Assembly: GCA_046728075.1 (NCBI GenBank) | Contig: JBKPDV010000239.1 | Span: 1-17,142 of the forward strand | Source of the DNA: JBKPDV01 sp046728075 | GTDB lineage: Bacteria; Acidobacteriota; Thermoanaerobaculia; UBA5066; Gp7-AA6 | Reading direction: 5' to 3' | DNA length: 17,142 nt | Shown here: piece after piece, positions 1 through 9,398 of the stretch | How positions within the stretch are numbered: position 1 is the stretch's first letter | Layout of the letters: every line of letters starts with the position of its first letter | The notes under the pieces: model-generated | The model's input: the letters and a program-made list of their open reading frames with translations, nothing else | Database searches by the model: none | Told to the model about the DNA's origin: nothing | Program-made: the position numbers and the translations under genes

Positions 1-20
1 GGGGGGTGGGGGGTGGGGGC
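1..20. repeat. G-rich heptamer run at window edge
   Basis: The first 20 bases read as two GGGGGGT units followed by GGGGGC, a 7-bp period. The run may continue to the left of the window. Four or more G-tracts also make it a potential G-quadruplex on the plus strand. Only two full units are visible, so calling it a tandem array is tentative. Confidence 0.4.
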
Positions 21-21
21 C

Positions 22-54
22 AAAAATCTGCTTGCTCGATCCGGTCTCGTCAAG
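22..54 (-). terminator. Candidate intrinsic terminator of the respiratory operon
   Basis: Reading the minus strand past the stop codon of the last operon gene (65-67), CTTG at 54-51 can pair with CAAG at 34-31 and CGA with TCG inside it, leaving a short loop. This is followed by a run of five T on the minus strand (plus-strand A at 23-27). The stem is imperfect, with small bulges, so this is a modest candidate. Its position at the end of the cluster fits. Confidence 0.35.
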
Positions 55-59
55 TTTCC

Positions 60-90
60 CCCCGTCACCCCGTCACCCCGTCACCCCGTC
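60..90. repeat. CCCCGTCA octamer tandem array
   Basis: CCCCGTCA is repeated three times and then truncated (CCCCGTC), an 8-bp period. It spans the stop codon of the sulfoxide reductase gene (65-67), so about 24 bases of the array are translated as the last residues (GDGVTG) of that protein. Confidence 0.85.
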
Positions 91-595
91 CGTCTCTTCG
101 AAGAGACGACCAGTTAACTAAAGGCACGAGCGTTCTGACGAAGCCCTCCAGTCCCTCTTTGTCCGCAGCGTCGAATCGGTTCTTCTCCGGTGAGTCGACG
201 TCCAGAACGCCCAAAAGCGTGTCGCCGTCCACGATCGGCACGACGATCTCCGAGCGGGAGGCGGCGTCGCAGGCGATGTGACCCTCGAAGGCATCGACGT
301 CGGACACGACGACGGTCTCCCGCCGTTGCCCGGCGGTTCCGCAGACGCCGCGGCCCAGAGCGATGCGAACACAGGCCGGCTTGCCCTGGAACGGGCCCAG
401 CACCAGATCCTGCCCGCGGGCGAGATAGAAGCCGCACCAGTTGATCCGCTCGAGAGTCTGGGCGAGCAGACCCGACGCGTTGGCGAGATTGGCGAGGGCG
501 TCGGTCTCGTCGGCCAGAAGCGCGGCGAGCGAGGCCGCGAGATCGCGATAAAGATCCGCCTTTCCCTGCGTGCGGTCGATCTCGGCGGAGAGCAT
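65..595 (-). CDS. msrC: Free methionine-(R)-sulfoxide reductase, GAF domain
   Basis: This 176-aa protein is a single GAF domain of the fRMsr family, which reduces free L-methionine-(R)-S-oxide in the cytoplasm with thioredoxin as electron donor. The three cysteines that mark the family lie at 75, 85 and 109; their spacing of 10 and 24 residues is that of Cys84, Cys94 and Cys118 in the E. coli enzyme. The NWCGFYL and SEIVVPI blocks are also typical. The ATG at 595 gives normal family length; no strong ribosome binding site precedes it. It is the last gene of the cluster, 55 bp after coxD, so it is probably co-transcribed and would give oxidative-damage repair alongside respiration (inference). 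The last residues are encoded by the octamer array and look like a dispensable tail. Confidence 0.9.
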   Translation of the reverse strand: MLSAEIDRTQGKADLYRDLAASLAALLADETDALANLANASGLLAQTLERINWCGFYLARGQDLVLGPFQGKPACVRIALGRGVCGTAGQRRETVVVSDVDAFEGHIACDAASRSEIVVPIVDGDTLLGVLDVDSPEKNRFDAADKEGLEGFVRTLVPLVNWSSLRRDGRGDGVTG

Positions 596-650
596 GTTTC
601 GATTCTATCCGCTCTGTCCGCACGCTCCAGCCGCGCGCGGCGTTCAGCGT

Positions 651-995
651 TTACGTACCGACGAGGGAGGGCAGCCAACCGCGGGTCGCGAAGTCGGAGA
701 AGGTCAGCGCGAGGAGGATCAGGAGCCAGAAGATTCCGCCGGCGATGACGATTGCCGTCAGCCGCGGGCTGTACTTGACGTGCATGAAGAAGAGGACGAC
801 GAGGGTAGCCTTGAAGAAAGCGATTCCGAGAGCGACGACAGTATTCCAGGGCCCCAGATCGATCCCCGACACGGCGGTCGTGATCGCCGTCATCACCAGC
901 AGCGTCACGAAGACGGCGACGTAGACTCTGACTGGGACGATGTGGGGCGCGTCGTGGCCCGACTGTCGACTGTCGACTGTCGACTGTTGACTCAA
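651..995 (-). CDS. coxD: Cytochrome c oxidase subunit IV (prokaryotic type)
   Basis: A 114-aa small membrane subunit of the haem-copper oxidase with three hydrophobic helices (about 23-44, 49-74 and 81-102). The HIVPVRVYV start of the conserved region and the FFMHVKYSPRL segment are typical of the COX4_pro family. It probably stabilises the subunit I-III assembly. There is no ATG or GTG in frame before the conserved part. The best start is TTG at 995-993, overlapping the coxC stop as TTGA and preceded by GGGAGG with an 8-base spacer. With that start, residues 2-12 (SQQSTVDSRQS) come largely from the heptamer array at 961-991. A non-canonical start inside the array cannot be excluded, but none is evident. 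Confidence 0.88.
   Translation of the reverse strand: MSQQSTVDSRQSGHDAPHIVPVRVYVAVFVTLLVMTAITTAVSGIDLGPWNTVVALGIAFFKATLVVLFFMHVKYSPRLTAIVIAGGIFWLLILLALTFSDFATRGWLPSLVGT
961..991. repeat. GTCGACT heptamer array at coxC/coxD junction
   Basis: The plus strand reads GACT, three GTCGACT units, one GTTGACT variant and a final C. The period is 7 bp and each unit is the palindrome GTCGAC plus one base. It lies directly next to the coxC stop (992-994) and inside the translated 5' end of coxD. Confidence 0.95.
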
Positions 996-1646
996 TGCAG
1001 ATGCCTCCCGATCAGATAGAGCAGCGGAAAGAGAAAGATCCACACGATGTCCACGAAGTGCCAGTAGAGGCCCGAGACCTCCACGGGCGTCGAGTACTCG
1101 GCCGTGAAGCGGCCTCGCCGCGCCATGACCAGAAGGGTTGTGAGAATCCCCAGGCCGATGATCATGTGGAGCGCGTGGAGGCCCGTCATCGCGAAATAGA
1201 GGGAGAAGAAGAGCGACGCGCCGCGCGCGTCCCCGCCGGGCGGATAGCGGAAGCCCGGCCCCGGGAAGAGGTGGTGCTGGATGTGGTCGGTGTACTCGAC
1301 CGCCTTGATGCCCAGGAAGACGCCGCCCAGGATCATTGTCGCGATGAGAAATCCGGTCAGGAGCCGGCGCCGGCCCATGGCGGCGCTGTGCACGGCCATC
1401 GCCATCGTCAGCGACGAGAAGATCAGCACCGCTGTGTTGATGGTCCCCAGCGTAATGTCCATGTGCCGGCTCGCGTCGGCGAAGGCCCGCGCGTTCTCCC
1501 AGCGATAGATCGTGTAGGCGAGGAAGAGACCGCCGAAGAAAAGAATCTCCGTCACGAGGAAGACCCACATCCCCAGCGACGAGGCGTCCTTCTGCTGCTC
1601 CATCGACTCGAACTGGTGCTGGAGAGCCGGTTCGACCGGGTGGACG

Positions 1647-1654
<8 letters not shown>
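992..1654 (-). CDS. coxC: Cytochrome c oxidase subunit III
   Basis: A 220-aa integral membrane subunit of the caa3 oxidase with five predicted helices: the short bacterial form, lacking the first two helices of seven-helix homologues. Recognisable blocks are LGMWVFLVTEILFFGG, GIKAVEY, FFSLYFAMTGLHALHMIIG and GLYWHFVDIVWIFLFP. Subunit III supports the stability of the proton-uptake path and turnover of subunit I in this family. The start is TTG at 1654-1652, with GAGGAGG nine bases upstream; the gene overlaps the end of coxA by 8 bases. An internal ATG (MEQQ) would remove 17 residues that look family-like, so TTG is preferred. The stop overlaps the coxD start. Confidence 0.95.
1004..1009 (-). 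promoter_or_regulatory. Ribosome binding site deciding the coxD TTG start
   Basis: On the minus strand GGGAGG lies 8 bases before the TTG at 995. It sits in the last codons of coxC. It is the only good Shine-Dalgarno match near the coxD N-terminus and supports TTG as the start. Confidence 0.65.
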
Positions 1655-3283
<1,629 letters not shown>

Positions 3284-3284
<1 letters not shown>

Positions 3285-4297
3285 CAGCGGTTCTCCTTGA
3301 CGGTCGGCTGCAGCGGCGGCGCAGCCCGGTTGTTCGGCGGAAGAATCACCTCGCCCGCTCCGGGGACCGGCCTGGAAAGACTCTTAATGTAGGCCGTCAA
3401 CTGGAGGATGCCCTCTTCGTCGATCAGCCCTTGAAAGGTCGGCATGATCGGCTGATAGCCCTCGACGATTTTCGCGGCGGGGTTGACGATCGACTCGCGG
3501 ATGTAACCCTCGTCGGCGACGATCGACCGCCCGTCGGACAATCGGACCTGCTTGCCGAAGAGGCCTTCGAGGTTCGGTCCGCGCGCCAGCGAATCGGAGC
3601 GGTGGCACGTGTTGCAGGCGTGCTGCTGGAAGAGCTTCGCGCCGGCCGAAGCGAGCGATTCACTGGCGGTCCCTCCGGCCAGCCAGGCCTGAAAGGCCGA
3701 GGGCTCCATCACATCCACCCAGCCGATCATCGTCGAGTGCTTGGTCCCGCAATACTGGGAGCAGAAGAGGTGGTAGCGGCCGGGGCGCGTCGCGGTGAAC
3801 CAGGCCATCGTGTATCGCCCCGGCACCACGTCCTTCTTCATTCGGAACGCCGGGACGAAGAAATCGTGGATGACGTCTTCGGAGGTCATCGTCAACCGCA
3901 CCGCTCGCCCCACGGGTACGTGCAGCTCGTTGATCTCACGCTGTCCGTCCGCGTGCTGGATCTTCCACATCCACTGTTTGCCCACCACATAGACCTGGAG
4001 CGCGTCGTTGGGAGGGCGGTTCATGGCGAAGAAGAGCCTGGCCCCCCAGAAGAAGAAGGAGAGGGCGATCATCAGGGGAATGACGGTCCATGCGAGCTCG
4101 AGCTTCAAAGAGCCTTCGACTCCCGTCGGCAGCTCATCCGCCGATCGGCGCCGGTAGCGAATCGCGAAGTAGATCACGAGCAAGGCGATGAGGACCGAGA
4201 AGAACGCGCTGACCGCGAGAAGATAGAAGTAGAGGTTGTCGACCCGCGACGCCATCGTCGAGGCCTGATCCGGGAAGAACGGAAGAGTCGGGCCCAC
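3284..4297 (-). CDS. coxB: Cytochrome c oxidase subunit II fused to cytochrome c
   Basis: A 337-aa subunit II of the caa3 type. Order: QASTMA motif (11-16), two helices (about 21-45 and 66-91), a periplasmic cupredoxin domain with CuA ligands H144, C179, C183, H187 and M190 (CSQYCGTKHSTM), then a C-terminal class I cytochrome c domain with C228-x2-C231-H232 and probable axial M285 (PIMPTF). Electrons would enter at this haem and pass to CuA and then CoxA. The start is GTG at 4297-4295, one base after the sco stop, with AAGGA nine bases upstream. The longer in-frame reading up to 4375 would lie inside sco and lacks family similarity; the ATG at TMAS would cut the conserved QAST motif. Confidence 0.96.
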
Positions 4298-4298
4298 G

Positions 4299-5174
4299 TC
4301 AGATGATCCTTCGCGTGGAGGCGGCGGCCGACCGCGCCGACCGGGAGTCCAGCGCCTCGGCCAGCTTGACGGCATCCCGGCGCTTGTCTCGGCGCCACAT
4401 CAGGATGAGAAACGTCGAGAGGATGAGCACCGCGGCCACTCCGCCCAGACGCACGATACTCATCACGGCCGCGCTGTATTTGCCCACCTTCGGGTCGTAG
4501 TGGTAGCAGTAGAGAAGGATTTGATCGACGGGCGAGCCGATCCCGCCTCCCGAGGATTCGACGAGCGCCAGCCGCAGGTCACGTGGCGCGTACTCGATCC
4601 CGTAGAAGTAGCGCGAGAGGCGGCCGTCGGGCGTGGCCACGTAAATCGCGCTCGCGTGCGCGAACTGACCCTGGCTGTCGTCATACCGGTACTGGAAGCC
4701 GACCGCCTGCGTAATGCGCTCGATCGAGGCGAGGCTGCCCGTGAGGAAGTGCCAGCCCCCCGAGGCTCCCGGCCGTCCGTATTCGGCGATGTAGGGAGCT
4801 TTCTTCGCCCGCGCGTCGGCCGGCCGCTCGCGCGGATCGAAGCTCACCACGACGATCTCGAACTCCTTGCCGGCGTCGAAGGACAGGACTTTTGCGGAGG
4901 AGACGAGCCCGTTCAAGACCTGGGTGCAGAGCATCGGGCAGTTGTAGTACGCGAGGACCAGGATCACGGGCCGCGTTTGGAAGTACTGCCCGAGGCGGAC
5001 GGGGCGGCCCATCTCGTCCTGGAAGATCGCGTCGAGCGGAAGCTTTTGACCCAGGCGCTGCTCGATCCCGACGTCCTTCAACATCGGAGGGCGGGTGTCG
5101 GCGGCGAAAGCGGGCGCATTGAACGAAAGAACAAGCGAGAGCAACAACAGGGTCCTTCCAAAAAACTTCTTCAC
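4299..5174 (-). CDS. sco: SCO1/SenC-family copper chaperone
   Basis: A 291-aa thioredoxin-fold protein that delivers copper to the CuA site of subunit II. It has an N-terminal signal sequence (about 1-25, ending AFAA). The copper ligands are C79 and C83 in NCPMLC and H173 in QFAHAS. A C-terminal membrane helix (about 240-260) is followed by a basic tail, an arrangement common in Sco proteins from oxidase operons; LLYCYHYDP precedes the helix. The start GTG at 5174-5172 overlaps the upstream stop as GTGA, with AGGA about eight bases before it. An upstream in-frame extension to 5480 overlaps the preceding gene in another frame and is not protein-like. Its place directly before coxB fits the CuA assembly role. 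Confidence 0.94.
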   Translation of the reverse strand: MKKFFGRTLLLLSLVLSFNAPAFAADTRPPMLKDVGIEQRLGQKLPLDAIFQDEMGRPVRLGQYFQTRPVILVLAYYNCPMLCTQVLNGLVSSAKVLSFDAGKEFEIVVVSFDPRERPADARAKKAPYIAEYGRPGASGGWHFLTGSLASIERITQAVGFQYRYDDSQGQFAHASAIYVATPDGRLSRYFYGIEYAPRDLRLALVESSGGGIGSPVDQILLYCYHYDPKVGKYSAAVMSIVRLGGVAAVLILSTFLILMWRRDKRRDAVKLAEALDSRSARSAAASTRRII

Positions 5175-5599
5175 GGCTTCTGTCCTGACGTCATCGGCGC
5201 CGCCCCCGCCGCCATCGGCTTTCCTCCCGGAACTCCGCGTTCCAGGAGGATCTCCATCGCGCGTTCGATCGGGATATGCACCGAGCCGGTCGTCCGGTCC
5301 ACCCAGCCGTAGCTCTTGAGAAACGAGTCTTCCTGGGCGCGCAGCTCGCGCCGAAGAGCCAGCGGATCCGGCTCGAGGCGCGGCTCCGGAGGGATCCGCT
5401 TCAGGTTGACGACCACCTGGGGCGGCAACGGTTTGTCCACTCGCTCCTGACGCTTCTCGAGGACCCGGAAGAGTCCCCACATCGCGACGAGCGAGGCGAT
5501 CAAGCCTGCCGCGAGCCCGAACCCGGAGAGGAGCACCCCTCGGGTATCGACTTCGCGGCTGCGCGCGGCGGAGGGATCGGTCTCGTTAGGGTTGCTCAT
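5171..5599 (-). CDS. Single-pass membrane protein of the act-cox operon, function unknown
   Basis: A 142-aa protein with a charged N-terminus, one helix (about 21-43, GVLLSGFGLAAGLIASLVAM), a proline-rich segment (PLPPQVVV, RIPPEPRLEPDP) and a C-terminal block GWVDRTTGSVHIPIERAM followed by EILLERG. From memory, similar short proteins with this block occur in other Alternative Complex III/caa3 clusters, but I know of no assigned function. It starts at ATG 5599, overlaps the end of actF by 14 bases and overlaps the sco start by 4, so it is translated with the respiratory genes. It could be a small extra subunit or an assembly factor bridging the two complexes (inference). Confidence 0.85.
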   Translation of the reverse strand: MSNPNETDPSAARSREVDTRGVLLSGFGLAAGLIASLVAMWGLFRVLEKRQERVDKPLPPQVVVNLKRIPPEPRLEPDPLALRRELRAQEDSFLKSYGWVDRTTGSVHIPIERAMEILLERGVPGGKPMAAGAAPMTSGQKP

Positions 5600-6764
5600 G
5601 AGCCATCGCGTTGACGAAATCCGGATCGTTCCTCGGTATCAAGGGGCGCTGCGTGAGGTGCCAGAGAAAGAACGCGAGCCAGACGCCCCCGACGCCGATC
5701 GGGGCCGCAAAATCGAGCCAGTGCAGCGTGAATCGGGACGGGGAGAAGACAGGGCGAATCAACCAGAAGAGATCGACCATGCGCATCGCGACGATCAGCA
5801 ACGCGACTCCCGCCAGAATCTTCGGGTTTCGGTTGGCGCCCGCCGGCATCATCAGCAGGAACGGGAGGAGGAAATGCAGGACGATCAAGGCAATCCCGAA
5901 CCAGCCCCATCCTCCCTGCAGACGCTTCAAGTACCAGGGGATCTCCTCGGGAAGGTTGCCGGCCCAGATGATCAGATATTGAGAAAAGGAAACGTAGGCC
6001 CAGAACATGACGAAGGCGAAGAGGAGCTTGCCGAGATCGTGCCGCTGCTCGGCGGAGAAGACGCTCGCGAGCGGTTCGTAGCGCGAGAGCAGGACGGCGA
6101 CCGCGACGGCGAACGCGAGGCCCCCGAGAGCCTGGCCGGCGATCAGCATCACGCCGTACATCGTCGAGAACCAGTGCGGCTCGAGCGACATGATCCAGTC
6201 AATCGACCAGAACGTCACCGTCAGGCCGTAGGCCACGAGGCCTCCGGAAGAGAGCAGCTGCAGCTTCCGGTCCAGACCTTCGGAAGGGGCGCGGTCCTGT
6301 TCGTCGGACCACCGGTTCAAGAAGTACACGAGGAGGCCCCAGGCAGCCAGATAGAGAATTCCGCGGCCGATGAAGAAGGGGACGTTCAGATACGGAGCCT
6401 TGTGTTTCAGGATCGGATCGTGAAGGACCTCCTCCGGCCGCGCCCACTCGTAGAGGCTCTTCAGGCCGAAGAGAAGCGGCACGAAGAAGAAGGCGACTAA
6501 GGGAAGAGTCCGCGTCGCGGACTCGAGCGGCCGCCGGATCGGAATGCCCCAGGAGCCGCCGGTCACGGTGCGCAGCATCAGGACCGCGAGGCTGCCGAGC
6601 GCGATGCCCGTCCAGAAGACGCACGCGAAGAGATAGGACCGGAAGAACTGTTGCGGCGAAAGCACGGCTCCGACCGCGCAGGCCATGAGCGCCACGACGC
6701 CGGTTCCCAGCAGCGGACGCCGAGCCCGCGTCAAAGCCTCGAGCAGAGTCTCGGAGTTCCTCAT
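5586..6764 (-). CDS. actF: Alternative Complex III membrane subunit ActF
   Basis: A 392-aa integral membrane protein with ten hydrophobic helices, matching ActF, the second large membrane subunit of the quinol oxidoreductase. It is distantly similar to ActC and thought to contribute to proton movement rather than carry redox centres. Typical blocks are FFRSYLFACVFWTGIALGS, SWGIPIRRPLE, SIDWIMSLEPHWFSTMYG and FSQYLIIWAGNLPEE. The ATG at 6764 overlaps the actE stop as ATGA, with no strong ribosome binding site, which suggests coupled translation. It ends inside the start of the 142-aa gene. No haem or Fe-S motif is present, as expected. Confidence 0.94.
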   Translation of the reverse strand: MRNSETLLEALTRARRPLLGTGVVALMACAVGAVLSPQQFFRSYLFACVFWTGIALGSLAVLMLRTVTGGSWGIPIRRPLESATRTLPLVAFFFVPLLFGLKSLYEWARPEEVLHDPILKHKAPYLNVPFFIGRGILYLAAWGLLVYFLNRWSDEQDRAPSEGLDRKLQLLSSGGLVAYGLTVTFWSIDWIMSLEPHWFSTMYGVMLIAGQALGGLAFAVAVAVLLSRYEPLASVFSAEQRHDLGKLLFAFVMFWAYVSFSQYLIIWAGNLPEEIPWYLKRLQGGWGWFGIALIVLHFLLPFLLMMPAGANRNPKILAGVALLIVAMRMVDLFWLIRPVFSPSRFTLHWLDFAAPIGVGGVWLAFFLWHLTQRPLIPRNDPDFVNAMAHEQP

Positions 6765-7450
6765 TGCGCGGCCTGCGGCTTCGATTCCGAGAACGGAAAG
6801 GGACGCGGCGGGGGAGTGGGGCGCGGAGCCGACGGAGGCACGACCGGCAGAGCCTCGAGGCGCGCGCGCTCTTCCGGCGGCGCATCCGAAAGCTTCGCGT
6901 TCTGGGAGAGTTGGAGCGCGCGGATATAGGCAACGATCGCCCAGCGGTCGGGGACGTCGATCTGGGCGGCGTAGTCCGGCATCGCGCCGAAGCCGTTGGT
7001 GACGACGTCGTAGAAGTGCCCCACCGGCGCGTCGCGAAGCCGGTCAATGTGGAAAGAGGGGGGAGGGCGATAGCCGCGCTTGACGACCATCCCGCCGCCG
7101 CCGCCGGTGCGGTCGTGGCAGGGCGCGCAGTAGATGTCGTACCGCTCGCGTCCCCGGCTGAGTAGCCGGGGGCTGACAGCGATCGGAAGGTCGGTCACGA
7201 GGGACTTCCCGTCCGGCGACGTGCCCCGGTAGAAGCGCGAATCGGCCCGCAGAAACCCTCGCGCGAGAGTGCCGTCGGGAAGCGGGCGCTCGTTGCGCGA
7301 GTCGGGGAAGAAATCGTTCTTTCCGAGCGGCTTGTACTTGGGCTGGTTGTACATCTCCTGGCGACACCCAGACAGCAGGGCCAGCATCGCGGCCATCGCG
7401 CCGGCGATGGCAATCCGGTCGACAGTTGACAGTCGACAGTCGACAGTCAT
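6761..7450 (-). CDS. actE: Alternative Complex III monohaem lipoprotein cytochrome c, ActE
   Basis: A 229-aa periplasmic monohaem cytochrome c. A lipoprotein signal ends LALLSGC, giving lipidated C29; YNQPKYKPL after it is a typical ActE segment. The haem site is C108-x2-C111-H112 (YCAPCH) with probable axial M157 (GFGAMPDY). The C-terminus is proline-rich. ActE is the likely exit point for electrons to the oxidase cytochrome domain. The start is ATG 7450-7448, overlapping the actD stop as ATGA. This makes residues 1-12 (MTVDCRLSTVDR) mostly a translation of the heptamer array at 7418-7448, including an extra Cys5. A later ATG at residue 19 would leave too short a signal peptide. Confidence 0.94.
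   Translation of the reverse strand: MTVDCRLSTVDRIAIAGAMAAMLALLSGCRQEMYNQPKYKPLGKNDFFPDSRNERPLPDGTLARGFLRADSRFYRGTSPDGKSLVTDLPIAVSPRLLSRGRERYDIYCAPCHDRTGGGGGMVVKRGYRPPPSFHIDRLRDAPVGHFYDVVTNGFGAMPDYAAQIDVPDRWAIVAYIRALQLSQNAKLSDAPPEERARLEALPVVPPSAPRPTPPPRPFPFSESKPQAAQ
7418..7448. repeat. GTCGACA heptamer array at actD/actE junction
   Basis: The plus strand reads GTCGACA, GTTGACA, GTCGACA, GTCGACA, GTC. This is the reverse complement of the GTCGACT arrays at 961 and 12482, so it is inverted relative to both. It begins inside the overlapping stop/start ATGA of actD and actE and encodes the actE N-terminus. Confidence 0.95.
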
Positions 7451-7997
7451 TCCTCGACCTCGGAAACCACCGTGGCGCCTAAAGACTCCAGAAACTTCGC
7501 CGTCCTCTCCAGGTCGAACAAGGGATCCTTCGCTTCGATGCACAGAAAGAAGCGGTCCCGCGAAGCGAGGGCAAAGTGAGAGGCGTTGAAGATCGGGTGA
7601 TAGGGCATGGGGAGGCCGTTCATTGCGATCATTCCGAGGACGGCGGCAAACGAGGCGAACAGGATCGTCAGCTCGAAGGTGATCGGAATGAAAGACGGCC
7701 AGCTGGCAAGAGGTTTTCCAGCGACGTTCAACGGATAGTGGATCACTGCGGAGAACCACTGCATCAGGAGCGCCGTGGCGCATCCGATCACTCCCCCCGC
7801 GAGGACAAGCAGGGGAAGTTTGGTCTTCGGCAGCTCCAGCGCATCCGTGAGCTCGGGGATCGGATACGGGCTGTAGGCGTCCATCGACCGATACCCGGCT
7901 TCCCGGGCCCGCCGAGCGGCCTCGACGACGGCCGTCGGACTCGCGTACTCGGCGACGAGTCCATAGAGAGCTCCCCGTTCGACCGGATGCGGGGCGC

Positions 7998-8001
<4 letters not shown>
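7447..8001 (-). CDS. actD: Alternative Complex III subunit ActD (DUF3341)
   Basis: A 184-aa protein with the DUF3341 architecture. The N-terminal soluble part (YGLVAEYASPTAVVEAA, AYSPYPIPEL) is followed by two membrane helices (about 61-86 and 106-130) and a short C-terminal domain with RDRFFLCIEAKDP. ActD is a small membrane subunit packed against ActC and carries no cofactor. The ATG at 8001 overlaps the actC stop as ATGA, with GGAG eight bases upstream. It ends in the ATGA overlap with actE, where the heptamer array begins. Length and order are normal for the family. Confidence 0.94.

Positions 8002-9394
<1,393 letters not shown>

Positions 9395-9398
<4 letters not shown>

Noticed and set aside
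622..650. Hairpin after coxD (ACGCT/AGCGT around the palindrome GCCGCGCGCGGC) as a terminator
   Set aside because: It has no T-tract, and the inner palindrome is compositionally expected; not enough to claim a break between coxD and the sulfoxide reductase gene.
4299..5480. Extended sco start adding about 100 N-terminal residues
   Set aside because: The extension lies in another frame of the 142-aa gene and has low-complexity Gly/Ala/Arg content; the GTG at 5174 gives a proper signal peptide.
7091..7105. CCG trinucleotide run in actE as a microsatellite
   Set aside because: It encodes a short Gly run next to the haem motif and is short enough to reflect codon bias.
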